DNA of 45,153 nucleotides from Candidatus Zipacnadia bacterium (GCA_029821195.1 JALGTU010000004.1:1-45153), one strand, 5' to 3'; numbered from the stretch's first letter, positions 15,959-24,714 are shown. A program made the numbers and translations. Notes: generated from the letters alone by a model not told the origin.

Positions 15959-16681
15959 ATGCCCACCATTCGCCTTAACAAGTTTCTGGCCGATGCCGGA
16001 ATATGCTCGCGGCGGAAAGCTGACGAGCATATTTCGTCGGGCGATGTCTACGTCAACGGCGAGCGGGCCACGTTGGGGATGAAGATTGACCCGGACAAGG
16101 ACGACGTCGTCTTTCGCCGCACGCCGGTTAGGCGACGCGCGGAGACACTTGTCTACTACGCCCTGTATAAGCCCAAAGGCGTGGTGTCAACGGCTGCCGA
16201 CGAGAAAGGGCGCACCACGGTCACCGACCTCGTCCCCCAACGACCCCGCGTTTACCCGGTCGGGCGGCTCGACCTGACCTCGGAAGGCCTCATCCTGCTG
16301 ACCAACGACGGCGAGCTGACCCACCAGCTCATGCACCCCAGCTTCGGGCACGAGAAGGAGTACGAAGTGGTGGTGCAGATTGCGGAGGGGATCAGCCCAA
16401 GAGAAGTCAAGCGAAGCTTCGAGGCAGGCTTGCAGATCGAAGGGAAGCTAATGCAGGCTGACCGGGTCGCGCTGCTGCATCGGAGTCCCAAGCGCGCCGA
16501 CATAGTGACTCTGCGGATGGTACTGCACACCGGCTACAATCGCCAGATCCGCCGCATGTGCGAAGCGCTGGGCCTGACCATCATCAACCTGCGTCGCATG
16601 AGAATCGGCAAGCTTGAGCTGAGCAAGCTTGCTCTGAAGCCGGGGAAATATCGCCGGGTCGAGAAAAGCGACATTGTCTAA
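15959..16681 (+). CDS. rRNA pseudouridine synthase, RsuA/RluB/RluE family
   Basis: 240 residues from ATG 15959, preceded by GAGGAAGG; the track's upstream start reads through a repeat. An N-terminal S4 RNA-binding domain (RLNKFLADAGICSRRKADEHI) is followed by the synthase domain, with catalytic Asp in YPVGRLDLTSEGLILLTNDG and the C-terminal GYNRQIRRMCEALGL. Family members modify the 23S rRNA helix 89 region or 16S U516. The size and sequence fit RluB (23S U2605) best, but this is not certain. The stop TAA lies in the CTAA tetramer bordering MITE copy 2. Confidence 0.93.
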   Translation: MPTIRLNKFLADAGICSRRKADEHISSGDVYVNGERATLGMKIDPDKDDVVFRRTPVRRRAETLVYYALYKPKGVVSTAADEKGRTTVTDLVPQRPRVYPVGRLDLTSEGLILLTNDGELTHQLMHPSFGHEKEYEVVVQIAEGISPREVKRSFEAGLQIEGKLMQADRVALLHRSPKRADIVTLRMVLHTGYNRQIRRMCEALGLTIINLRRMRIGKLELSKLALKPGKYRRVEKSDIV

Positions 16682-16905
16682 TCCGGATAATTCATGAACG
16701 GCTTGTGGGAAACCCGCTTTTTAGGCAAAAAAAGCCGGTTTCCCACACCCTTCCGGCAAAAACTTGGAAAGTTGAGCAACGCCCGCGACAATTGCGTCGG
16801 GGCGTTGTTCACAGGAAACAGTGAATTGACGTGACGGGCTTCGACGGCTACTGCCACGCCTCCGACGCGCTCACTGCATCTATCTTCATGAATAATCCGG
16901 GCTAA
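16678..16905 (-). mobile_element. MITE-like element, copy 2 (inverted)
   Basis: A ~220-bp element (16682-16901) between CTAA tetramers, in opposite orientation to copy 1. Ends are TCCGGATAATTCATGAA and TTCATGAATAATCCGGG, the same 17-bp inverted repeats. The hairpin at 16705-16746 (GTGGGAAACC-C-GCTTTTT, loop AGGCAA, AAAAAGC-C-GGTTTCCCAC) matches copy 1, and the mismatched central pair differs (C-C here, G-G there). About 90 bases at the hairpin end are nearly identical between copies, while the other half has diverged. No ORF. Its position just after the pseudouridine synthase stop suggests it may also terminate transcription. Confidence 0.8.
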
Positions 16906-16925
16906 TCGTCCCGCGCCACACTCGC

Positions 16926-19376
16926 TCAATCCGTCACAATCCAGTGCCGCTGGCCCTCGTCGGTAGCGTCAAATGCAAGTATCGCCCTGCCTGCTATCTT
17001 TTCAAATGATGCGGCAACTTCATCTGCGTATACTTGCGGAGCGTCACGGCGATAGGTGGGCACAGCCAGCTCCACGGCCATACCCGCGGGCCAGGCCACC
17101 TCGAGTTCAAAGCGTATCCCCTCATCGGCGCGCTGCCAGGAGACTTCTACCGGCCCCAGCGGCGTCGGGATGCTGCCCCGTGCCCAGCGCAGGTCACCGG
17201 GCTCGGGCGCTATTCTGGTCCGCGCAAAACCCGGCTCAAGCGGCTGCACCCCCAGCACGTGCGCGGGCAGGCTATGCACTGGCCCGCAGCAGAATTCGTG
17301 GCACAGGCTCCACAGCCGGTTGGGCAGCTCGCCGCGCGGCGTGGTCGGGTCGAAGACCTCCCAGAAGGTAGTCGCGCCGCGCTCGATCATCCCGCCCCAA
17401 TACTCGCGGATGCGCTGGACCGCCTCCGTTGGTCTGGCCGCCGCGAACAATGCCTCGGTCACATAGTAGTTCATATATCCGGCTCTCACCGGCGGAGCCA
17501 GGCCGGGGTCGAGCAGCACCGCGAGCGTGCCCGCCTGCCGCTCCGGGGACACAAGTCCGCAGTATAGCATCAACCCATTGCTAATCTGGTTCAGGCCGGT
17601 GCCTGTGTCGCCGCCCGGCTCCACGTCAGGCGTCGCCCGACTCATCGGCTCACCACCTTCGCCCAGGCAGTCCACGTACGCCTGCAGCTCTTCGTCCCAG
17701 TACAGGCCATTGATGACCGTGCCCAGCCGTTCGGCACGCTCCCGCGCTATCTGTGCAGTCGCCGCGTCGCCTACAGCACCTGCCATTTTCGCCGCGGACA
17801 GCAGCGCATGATGATACAGGGCCTGGACTGCCAGGACCTGGCCGTCCATCTTCACGCCGGCAAGATTGTCCACGAAATCGGCCCGCTCGCTCAGCGGCAG
17901 TTGCTTCATCAGGCCCCGCTCGTCGTGCCACGAGTGGTACCACTCCAGCAGCCGCTCGACGTTGCCCCAAAGTTCCTCGACCAGTGACAGATCGCCGCTG
18001 TGCTGCCAGTAGTCGGCCAGCGCAATCAGCCACAGCGCGGGATACTCCGGGATGGCCTTGAACTCGCTGGGTACGGGGCCGTGGTTGGGGATCCGCCCAT
18101 CACCCTTCTGTATGCGGGCCAGCTTGGTCAGCGAATTGCGGGCGAGCGCGTAGTCGCCGTAGGCGTAATAGGTCAGCAGCGCCGAGACGCGCAAGTCACC
18201 GCAGTACAGTGTCTGCTCGCGCCAGGGGCAGTCCTCGTAGTGGTCGTGCATATTCATGCGCAGCGTCCAGCGGCCCACATCCCAGATGCGATCGAGCATC
18301 GCGTCGCTGCAGGCGAACTCGCCCCGCTTCTGCACCGGATAGGTCACCAGTTCGAACCACGCCCCGCGCAGCTTGAGCGGCGCGGGCAGGTCACGGCAGG
18401 TGAGCATAACGTACCGCCCGAAGCGCCGCTCGTAGGGCTGGTAGTGCTGGGGGCCCGGGCGCAAGATCAGCCGGTCGGTGCGCGTTAGGTCCAGGTCATC
18501 ACCGTAGGAGATGAAGATCTCGCCGCCCCCGCAGTCGGCCACATCCAGGTGGAACCGTCCGACAGTGGGCCGGCCGAAATCCAGGATTATCTGCACCTCG
18601 AAATCATCGTGCAGCGGGAAGATCTCGGCCACCTCGTCGTCATCGCGCTTCAGCGCTTCGGGGTTGTTGATATCGTGCTCAGAGAAGCCGTAGGCACGGC
18701 CGCTGAGATGTCCGAACACGTTCACCGGCCAGACCGGCTCTCTGGTGAAGAAGGGAATATCCCGAGCAATCAGGTGCGTCCAGGGGGCCGTCGGCACGGG
18801 CCCCAGCACCGCCGCTGGCGGCCAGGCGCTGTCATCAAACTGCACTTCCCGCCAGTCCGCTATCTCCTTGGTGGCGTCGTAGATTTCCTTGAAATCCTGC
18901 CGGTGCCAGGTGACGTGTTCGGCGTCAATCTCGTATTGCGGCGCGCGTAGCACCCGCCAGGAGTCGTCGGTGCCCACAGTGACCATGCTGCCGTCGGTCA
19001 GCTCAACCGTCAGCTTGCCGATCAGCCCGCCGGGGCCCGGTAACTGGCCTAGCCCACCGTCGTGCTGACCGCCGTGGCTGTAGGCGTGAACCGCGACGAC
19101 GTTATCACCGGACTGCAGCGCCGCGCTTACGTCGTACTCATCGTAATACTGCCACTCGGGGTATGAGCGCACCGGCCCGCGACCAACCCAGTTGCCATTG
19201 ATATGCAGCTCGTAGGCGTTATTGGCGCTGATTAGGCATGTCGCCCGCTCGACATCTCCGGGTAGCGAAAAAGCCTTCCGCGCCAACAGGTGGAAGTTAT
19301 ACATCTTCTCGACCGGCGGGTGCCAGATCCAGTACGCTCCCTGCCAGAGCTCAGCATCTGTGCTTGCATCCATCAT
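16926..19376 (-). CDS. GH78-like alpha-L-rhamnosidase
   Basis: About 816 residues. Bacterial rhamnosidase layout: N-terminal beta-sandwich carbohydrate-binding domains (ANNAYELHINGNWVGRGP; VILDFGRPTVGRFHLDV), then an (alpha/alpha)6 catalytic barrel starting near FACSDAMLDRIW and a C-terminal beta domain. Catalytic region 1 is HYEDCPWREQTLYCGDLR, the DCPWREQ form rather than DCPxRDE; region 2 is GATTFWEVFDP with the conserved Glu. It would release terminal rhamnose from plant glycans. There is no signal peptide, so it is likely cytoplasmic. The track ORF extends to 20024 only because the leuS antisense has no stops; ATG 19376 has GGAG seven bases upstream (ATG 19382 is the alternative). Confidence 0.9.
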   Translation of the reverse strand: MMDASTDAELWQGAYWIWHPPVEKMYNFHLLARKAFSLPGDVERATCLISANNAYELHINGNWVGRGPVRSYPEWQYYDEYDVSAALQSGDNVVAVHAYSHGGQHDGGLGQLPGPGGLIGKLTVELTDGSMVTVGTDDSWRVLRAPQYEIDAEHVTWHRQDFKEIYDATKEIADWREVQFDDSAWPPAAVLGPVPTAPWTHLIARDIPFFTREPVWPVNVFGHLSGRAYGFSEHDINNPEALKRDDDEVAEIFPLHDDFEVQIILDFGRPTVGRFHLDVADCGGGEIFISYGDDLDLTRTDRLILRPGPQHYQPYERRFGRYVMLTCRDLPAPLKLRGAWFELVTYPVQKRGEFACSDAMLDRIWDVGRWTLRMNMHDHYEDCPWREQTLYCGDLRVSALLTYYAYGDYALARNSLTKLARIQKGDGRIPNHGPVPSEFKAIPEYPALWLIALADYWQHSGDLSLVEELWGNVERLLEWYHSWHDERGLMKQLPLSERADFVDNLAGVKMDGQVLAVQALYHHALLSAAKMAGAVGDAATAQIARERAERLGTVINGLYWDEELQAYVDCLGEGGEPMSRATPDVEPGGDTGTGLNQISNGLMLYCGLVSPERQAGTLAVLLDPGLAPPVRAGYMNYYVTEALFAAARPTEAVQRIREYWGGMIERGATTFWEVFDPTTPRGELPNRLWSLCHEFCCGPVHSLPAHVLGVQPLEPGFARTRIAPEPGDLRWARGSIPTPLGPVEVSWQRADEGIRFELEVAWPAGMAVELAVPTYRRDAPQVYADEVAASFEKIAGRAILAFDATDEGQRHWIVTD

Positions 19377-19514
19377 AATCATTCTCCAAGTAGGAGCCAG
19401 CCAGTGCTCTGCGGCCCACCGCGCCTTATCCACAGCATAGGCCTTTCGCGGGTCGGGATGCCGCGCTACGAAGTCGGCTGAGCACCACCGCGCGCCTGTT
19501 CTCCTCCCCACCCC

Positions 19515-19543
19515 TTCAAACCTTCCCCAAAATGTGCTACACT
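19515..19543 (+). promoter_or_regulatory. Probable leuS promoter
   Basis: TTCAAA - 17 bases - TACACT, with TGC before the -10 (extended -10). It lies 46 bases upstream of the leuS GTG start, in the divergent gap with the rhamnosidase gene. Confidence 0.5.
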
Positions 19544-19589
19544 CTGAGCAATACGAGTATCTCTCTGCGCAAACTAAGGAGTTCCGATT

Positions 19590-22079
19590 GTGCCTGACCG
19601 TTACGACTTTTCCAGCATCGAACCCAAATGGCAGCAGATCTGGCGCGCGCGTGAGCTGTTCCGGACCACCGAGAGCACCGACCGGGAGAAGTTCTATTAC
19701 CTGGATATGTACCCGTATCCCTCCGGCGAGCTGCACATGGGCCACGTGCGCAACTACATCATCGGCGATGTGGTCGCCCGCTATATGCACATGCGCGGCT
19801 ACAACGTCATGCACCCGATGGGCTGGGACGCCTTCGGGCTGCCCGCGGAGAATGCCGCAATCGAGCGCCAGATTCACCCCGCTCAGTGGACTGAGGACTG
19901 CGTCGGGCGGATGAAGGACCAGTTCGACCGGCTGGGCATCAGCTACGACTGGAGCCGCGAGGTCAACGCCTCCGCGCCGGACTACTACAAGTGGACCCAG
20001 TGGCTGTTTTTGCAGCTCTACCACAACGGTCTGGCCTACCGCGGCGAGGCGGCGGTCAACTGGTGCCCCTCGTGCCAGACGGTACTGGCCAACGAGGAGC
20101 TAGAAGGCGATCTGTGCGAGCGCTGCGGCACGCCCGTCGAGCGGCGCCAGGTCGCCGAGCAGTGGTACTTTGCAATAACGAAGTACGCCCAGAGATTGCT
20201 GGATGACATCGAGATGCTCGATGACTGGCCCGAGCGGGTGCGGGTGATGCAGGAGAACTGGATCGGCCGCTCTGAGGGCGTGCAGTTCAAGCTGCCTGTG
20301 GACGGCAGAAGTGATCCTATTGAAGTCTTCACCACCCGCATTGACACTATCTACGGCATCACTTTTATGGCGCTGGCGCCCGAACACCCCCTGGTCAACG
20401 AGCTGACCGCGGGCACCGAGTATGAAGAGCCGGTGCAGGCCTTCGTGCGCGAGGCGCTGGCCGAGGGCGAACTGGCGCGCGGCTCGGAGGAAGTCGAGAA
20501 GCGCGGCATCTTCACCGGCGCGTACTGCACGCATCCGCTCACCGGCGAGAAGATCCCCATCTGGGTGACCAACTACGTACTGATGGAGTACGGCACCGGG
20601 GCGATTATGGCCGTGCCCGCTCACGACCAGCGCGACCTGGAATTCGCCCGCAAGTACGATATTCCCGTCAAGGTGGTCATCCAGCCGCCGGGCGAGGAGC
20701 TGGACGCCACCACGATGACCGAGGCCTGGGTGGAGGCGGGCGTCCAGGTCAACTGCGATCAATTCTCGGGGATGGACAGCGCAGCAGCCCAGGAAGCGAT
20801 CGCCGATTATCTCGAGGAGCAGGGCATCGGCCGGCGGGCGGTCAACTGGCGGCTGCGCGACTGGCTGCTCAGCCGCCAGCGCTACTGGGGCTGCCCCATT
20901 CCCATAATCTACTGCGAGGCTTGTGGAGAGGTGCCCGTGCCCGAGCAGGACCTGCCGGTGCTCCTGCCGACTGACGCCGAGTTCGAGCCTACGGGTGAGT
21001 CACCGCTGGCCCAGGTGGACGAATTCATTAACACCACCTGCCCCCGGTGCGGCGGCCCGGCCCAGCGCGAGACCGACACGATGACCACCTTCGTGGACTC
21101 GTCGTGGTACTTCCTGCGCTACACCAGCGCCGATGCCCCCGACGTGCCCTTCCGGCGCGAGGCGGTGGACTACTGGCTGCCGGTGGACAAGTACGTCGGC
21201 GGCATCGAGCACGCAGTCCGCCACCTGCTCTACGCCCGCTTTATTACCAAGGTGCTCCACGATCTGGGCCACATAGGCTTCTCTGAGCCGTTCGCGGAGC
21301 TATTTACCCAGGGGATGATCTACAAAGACGGCGCCAAGATGAGCAAATCCAAGGGCAACGTGGTCACGCCCGACGAGATCAATGCCCGCTACGGCGCCGA
21401 CACCGGCCGCGTCTTCATTCTCTTTGTCGGGCCGCCCGACCAGGACGCCGAGTGGAGTGACCGGGGCGTGGAGGGCGCGCACCGTTTCCTCAACCGCGTC
21501 TGGCGCCTGGTTGCGGGGAACCGAGACAAGTTCGATCCTAACTGGGCGGAGCACCTGGACACCGAGCTTGACGAAGCACAGCGCGCCATCCGCCGCAAGG
21601 TTCACCAGACGATTCAGTCGGTCAGCGGCGATATTGAGGAGATGGGGCTTAATACCACGGTCAGCGCCCTGATGGAGCTGGTCAACGAACTGCTGCCGTT
21701 CGCCGAGCAGACCAGCGCCGGCGAGGCGGTCTCCTGCGCGGTGCTCAGTGAGGGCTTGCAGAACCTGCTGCTGCTGCTCTCGCCGCTGGCCCCGCACATT
21801 GCCGACGAACTCTGGGAGCGCCTCGCCCTCCCCGGCACTACTTACGAGCAGCCCTGGCCCGCTGCTGACGAGCAGATCGCCGCGGAAGAGCAGATTACCA
21901 TCGCCGTGCAGGTCAACGGCAAGCTGCGCGGCACTATTCAGGTCCCCGCCGGCACCGACATGGAGCGCTGCCAGGAGTTGGCCGTGCAGGTCGAGAGCGT
22001 CCAGCGGCACATTGCGGGCAAGGAGATCAAGCGGGTTATTCCGGTGCCGAATAAGCTGATCAATATCGTGGTTGGGTAG
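19590..22079 (+). CDS. leuS: Leucyl-tRNA synthetase
   Basis: An 829-residue class I aminoacyl-tRNA synthetase that charges tRNA-Leu. The HIGH motif is YPSGELHMGHVRNY and KMSKS is GAKMSKSKGNVVTPDEI. The leucine-specific start MPDRYDFSSIEPKWQQIW and HPMGWDAFGLPAENAA are diagnostic. A zinc-binding module is complete (CPSCQTVLANEEL...CERCG), and the editing domain with VPAHDQRDLEFA is present. GTG start, eight bases after AAGGAG. Length is slightly below the E. coli enzyme (860), as usual for the bacterial type. The ComEA-like gene follows 30 bases downstream. Confidence 0.98.
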   Translation: MPDRYDFSSIEPKWQQIWRARELFRTTESTDREKFYYLDMYPYPSGELHMGHVRNYIIGDVVARYMHMRGYNVMHPMGWDAFGLPAENAAIERQIHPAQWTEDCVGRMKDQFDRLGISYDWSREVNASAPDYYKWTQWLFLQLYHNGLAYRGEAAVNWCPSCQTVLANEELEGDLCERCGTPVERRQVAEQWYFAITKYAQRLLDDIEMLDDWPERVRVMQENWIGRSEGVQFKLPVDGRSDPIEVFTTRIDTIYGITFMALAPEHPLVNELTAGTEYEEPVQAFVREALAEGELARGSEEVEKRGIFTGAYCTHPLTGEKIPIWVTNYVLMEYGTGAIMAVPAHDQRDLEFARKYDIPVKVVIQPPGEELDATTMTEAWVEAGVQVNCDQFSGMDSAAAQEAIADYLEEQGIGRRAVNWRLRDWLLSRQRYWGCPIPIIYCEACGEVPVPEQDLPVLLPTDAEFEPTGESPLAQVDEFINTTCPRCGGPAQRETDTMTTFVDSSWYFLRYTSADAPDVPFRREAVDYWLPVDKYVGGIEHAVRHLLYARFITKVLHDLGHIGFSEPFAELFTQGMIYKDGAKMSKSKGNVVTPDEINARYGADTGRVFILFVGPPDQDAEWSDRGVEGAHRFLNRVWRLVAGNRDKFDPNWAEHLDTELDEAQRAIRRKVHQTIQSVSGDIEEMGLNTTVSALMELVNELLPFAEQTSAGEAVSCAVLSEGLQNLLLLLSPLAPHIADELWERLALPGTTYEQPWPAADEQIAAEEQITIAVQVNGKLRGTIQVPAGTDMERCQELAVQVESVQRHIAGKEIKRVIPVPNKLINIVVG

Positions 22080-22109
22080 TCGCGTTCCACCAACCCCTCG
22101 GACAAGTAT

Positions 22110-22796
22110 GTGAGGCCTGTGCTGGAACTCAGGACGGCGCAGAAGATAGTGCTGGCCCTGATAATCGTGGTGCTCGGTGGCACTGGTACCTACCTGTTCT
22201 CCGCCCACACCAGTGCGCCGGTGCCCGCTGGGGAGCAGCTTTACCATCCTCCCGCTCCCGGCGAGGATGCTGTGCAACTGGTGGTGCAGGTCGCCGGCGC
22301 GGTCAACCGCCCGGGTATCTATCGCCTGGCGCCGGGTACGCGCGTATACGAGGCCATCGAGCGGGCCGGAGGATTCGCTGCCCGGGCTGACCGGGACGCG
22401 GTCAATCTTGCCAAACTGATAGAAGACGGCGACAAGGTAACTGTGCCCTACAAGCCCGCACCGAAGCCTGAGCCGGTCCCTACACCTACGCTCCAACCAC
22501 CACCCCAGCCGCGGCCGACCCCGAAGCCAGCCCCACCACCTCCGGCGGTCAAGCCCGCCGCGCCTGCCCCGATTACCCCGCTACTAGTTGACCTCAATAC
22601 CGCCACCCAGGCCGATCTCGAACGGGTGCCCGACATCGGCCCGGTCCTGGCCCAACGGATCATCGCCTACCGGCAGCGCTACGGGCCGTTCAAGACGATC
22701 TATCAACTGCAACTCATTGAGGGGATCGGGCGCAATACCTTCGCGCAGATCAAGCCCTACGTGACCGTGCGCCGGGTTCAAAGCCAGGGCCAGTGA
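22110..22796 (+). CDS. ComEA-like DNA-binding protein (SLBB + helix-hairpin-helix)
   Basis: 228 residues: an N-terminal membrane anchor (VLALIIVVLGGTGTYLFS), an SLBB domain (VVQVAGAVNRPGIYRLAPGT...GDKVTVPYK), a long Pro-rich linker (residues about 112-155) and a C-terminal helix-hairpin-helix pair (VDLNTATQADLERVPDIGPVLAQRIIAYR ... IYQLQLIEGIGRNTFAQIKPYV). This is the architecture of ComEA, the membrane-anchored receptor that binds double-stranded DNA during natural transformation. No comEC or comEB lies in the window, and PilT is 16 kb away. The start is GTG without a clear ribosome site; transcription is probably shared with leuS. Confidence 0.85.
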   Translation: MRPVLELRTAQKIVLALIIVVLGGTGTYLFSAHTSAPVPAGEQLYHPPAPGEDAVQLVVQVAGAVNRPGIYRLAPGTRVYEAIERAGGFAARADRDAVNLAKLIEDGDKVTVPYKPAPKPEPVPTPTLQPPPQPRPTPKPAPPPPAVKPAAPAPITPLLVDLNTATQADLERVPDIGPVLAQRIIAYRQRYGPFKTIYQLQLIEGIGRNTFAQIKPYVTVRRVQSQGQ

Positions 22797-22826
22797 CCAC
22801 AGCCGGTACCCGCGCAATAAGAATCC

Positions 22827-22855
22827 TTGACAGTTTTTCAGCTTTGCAGTATACT
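22827..22855 (+). promoter_or_regulatory. Sigma-70 promoter of pseudopilin cassette 1
   Basis: TTGACA - 17 bases - TATACT, a near-consensus promoter, giving a leader of about 130 bases before the ATG at 22990. The -10 lies in a dyad, CAGTATA-CTT-TATACTG (22846-22862). The leader carries CAGGGAGGTG (22895-22904), also present in the leader of cassette 2. Confidence 0.85.
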
Positions 22856-22989
22856 TTATACTGACTAGGAGTAGCGACGTTCATTACGTGCCGACAGGGA
22901 GGTGATAACCCGCGCCGCAGCTTGTTGACAATGGCATGACGTTCAGACGTATCAAGTTGGTATGCCAAGTACCTAAGGAGTGAATAATC

Positions 22990-23796
22990 ATGGCAAGTAG
23001 ACGCACAGGATTCACCCTGATAGAATTGCTGGTGGTGATAGCGATCATCGCTATCCTGGCGGCGATTCTGTTCCCCGTTTTCGCCCGGGCCAAGGCCAAG
23101 GCCCAGGAGACGCAGTGCCTATCCAACGTCAAGCAGTTGGCCACGGCGGTTCTGACCTATGCCTCGGACTATGACAGCTCGCTGCCGTGGGTGATGTACG
23201 GCTCATCCAGTGACATAGGCAATATCACCCACGCCTGGGTAGTGCTGAGGCCGTATTTCAAGACGACCGACATCCTTCAGTGCCCCACCGCACCCGACGC
23301 CATCCCCTTTGGCGACCTGACCGACGTTAGCTGGCTCTCCAGCAGCTACTCGCTCAACGGAGCATGGCTGGGCGACATGTATAACTTCAGCACCTCCTGT
23401 CGCCCCGCCAAGGAAGCCCGGGGCTACTGCAAATTCGGTTGGCACATCAGCGGCGTGGGCGGCGATCCCTGGCCGACCGGCTCGTCCCTGTACGGAACGC
23501 AGCTTCTGGACAAGTGTGACGATCCGTCGGGGCAATACATGCTGTGGGACGCCGAGATGGACGCCAGTGGCTGCACCGGCGCGGTTACCAGCATCGGGGA
23601 CCTTCAAGCCCATTACAGCTGCGGTTCAAACAGGCTGGCCAACCTGGGCGGCAACAGTTGTGCCACCATCAAGCCGGTACTGCGCCACAACAACGGCCTG
23701 AATGTGGCCTTCTTCGATGGCCACGCCAAGCGCCAGAGTAAGGCGGAAACCACCGCCTGGGCGCCGTCAGCGAGTACAAGCTGGCCCTGGCCGTAG
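22990..23796 (+). CDS. Pseudopilin A1 of duplicated cassette
   Basis: 268 residues. The class III signal [20 protein letters not shown] (Gly -1, Phe +1, Glu +5) is followed by [27 protein letters not shown]. The globular part has four or more Cys residues, GVGGDPWPTG and a C-terminal box RHNNGLNVAFFDGHAKRQS. It is closely similar along its full length to A2 (24972-25802): shared SNVKQLATA, PYFK..DILQCP.APDA, SVGGDPW-like, MxWDAE and CxxIKPVLRHNNG-type segments. It is likely secreted or assembled through a type II/IV pseudopilus machine, or displayed as a surface protein. ATG with AAGGAG nine bases upstream; strong promoter upstream. Function unknown. Confidence 0.88.
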   Translation: MASRRTGFTLIELLVVIAIIAILAAILFPVFARAKAKAQETQCLSNVKQLATAVLTYASDYDSSLPWVMYGSSSDIGNITHAWVVLRPYFKTTDILQCPTAPDAIPFGDLTDVSWLSSSYSLNGAWLGDMYNFSTSCRPAKEARGYCKFGWHISGVGGDPWPTGSSLYGTQLLDKCDDPSGQYMLWDAEMDASGCTGAVTSIGDLQAHYSCGSNRLANLGGNSCATIKPVLRHNNGLNVAFFDGHAKRQSKAETTAWAPSASTSWPWP

Positions 23797-23827
23797 CCCA
23801 AAATTACCTCGAGAGGAGTCGATGATA

Positions 23828-24637
23828 ATGCTTACCAAGCGCAAGGGTTTCACCCTGATTGAATTGCTGGTGGTGATAGCGATCATCGCTATCCTGGCAG
23901 CCATTCTGTTCCCCGTCTTCGCCCGGGCGCGCCAGAAGGCCTATGAGACCCAGTGCCTGAGCCAAGTGAAGAACCTATGCACCGCCTTCAAGGTCTACAC
24001 TGCTGACTACTTCGGGTGGTTCCCACACAGGCGGGATTGGGCCTACAACAACAACGGTAGTCTGAGCGGGGACCTCAAGCCGTACATCAATGAGTGGCAC
24101 ATGATCAACTGCCCGGGTCTGGCCCAGTTTGGCGGGGGCTACAAGGCATGGGGCTCGGGCTACCGCGAGAACAGCTACGCGTACAACATGCGGTACTCCG
24201 ACCACGGCAGCAGCCCCTACAAGGGCGGCCTGACACTCCAGGCCTATTGCAGCAATTGGAGTGATCCCGGCCCGATGCGTTACTTCCCCGCTAACGAGGC
24301 CTGGCTTGCAGATCCTAGCGGCACGATCCTGCTGCTCGAGGTCTCCGCTAGCACATCCGGTAGCTGGCAGAACTGGGGCGGGCCATGCTACCACAATCAC
24401 ACCACCGGGGCTGTCATGAGCTCCGGCCGCGGTCGTCACAATTGGCGCCACAACAGCGGGATGAACATCGGCTTTACCGACGGCCACGCCCAGTGGGTCA
24501 AGCAGGGCACAGACGGCGTCGAGTTCAGTGATGGCGACTACGATGCCAAGGTCGCAGACGGCACCAACCTCCACGACCTGGGCAACGGCAAGGACATCTA
24601 CGTTCGCGTCAACTTCGACCCCGACCAATGCGACTAG
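23828..24637 (+). CDS. Pseudopilin B1 of duplicated cassette
   Basis: About 269 residues; the ORF track merges it with an upstream extension (23702). The start is ATG 23828, nine bases after AGGAG, or the ATG two codons earlier (23822). [20 protein letters not shown] is the prepilin signal, followed by [23 protein letters not shown]. The globular domain is rich in Tyr, Trp, Gly and Asn (RENSYAYNMRYSDHG). Before the C-terminal tail comes RHNSGMNIGFTDGHAQWVKQGTDG. It matches B2 (25836-26702) in order of segments (GSGYRENSYAYN / [18 protein letters not shown] / [19 protein letters not shown] / [10 protein letters not shown]). It is co-transcribed with A1, 31 bases apart, and ends at an excellent terminator. 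Confidence 0.87.
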   Translation: MLTKRKGFTLIELLVVIAIIAILAAILFPVFARARQKAYETQCLSQVKNLCTAFKVYTADYFGWFPHRRDWAYNNNGSLSGDLKPYINEWHMINCPGLAQFGGGYKAWGSGYRENSYAYNMRYSDHGSSPYKGGLTLQAYCSNWSDPGPMRYFPANEAWLADPSGTILLLEVSASTSGSWQNWGGPCYHNHTTGAVMSSGRGRHNWRHNSGMNIGFTDGHAQWVKQGTDGVEFSDGDYDAKVADGTNLHDLGNGKDIYVRVNFDPDQCD

Positions 24638-24673
24638 GCCGGCCCGTTTGTACTCAGAACCAATAGCCATAAA

Positions 24674-24703
24674 GGGGAAGGCCAGATGGCCTTCCCCTTT
24701 TTT
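24674..24703 (+). terminator. Rho-independent terminator of cassette 1
   Basis: GGGGAAGGCC-AGAT-GGCCTTCCCC followed by six T. The 10-bp stem, loop and tail are identical to the terminator after cassette 2 (26738-26767). The identity extends into CTGC beyond the T-run, while the bases before the stem differ. Confidence 0.95.
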
Positions 24704-24714
24704 CTGCCTCGGTA

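Noticed and set aside
14710-16905. Composite transposon made of the two MITE-like copies
   Set aside because: The inner genes are ordinary chromosomal genes, no transposase is present and no outer target duplication common to both ends was seen (CTAG versus CTAA).
19377-20024. N-terminal extension of the rhamnosidase ORF to 20024
   Set aside because: It runs antisense through the start of leuS. The domain pattern and the GGAG-ATG signal place the real start near 19376.
21300-22496. 398-aa minus-strand ORF over leuS and the ComEA-like gene
   Set aside because: Shadow frame in GC-rich coding sequence; composition (His/Leu/Gly/Arg-rich) and lack of motifs match other shadows such as 5144-6094, 14837-15769 and 40380-41735.
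22856-22989. c-di-GMP or other known riboswitch in pseudopilin leaders
   Set aside because: I looked for GEMM-like conserved segments and did not find them; only the CAGGGAGGTG motif is shared.
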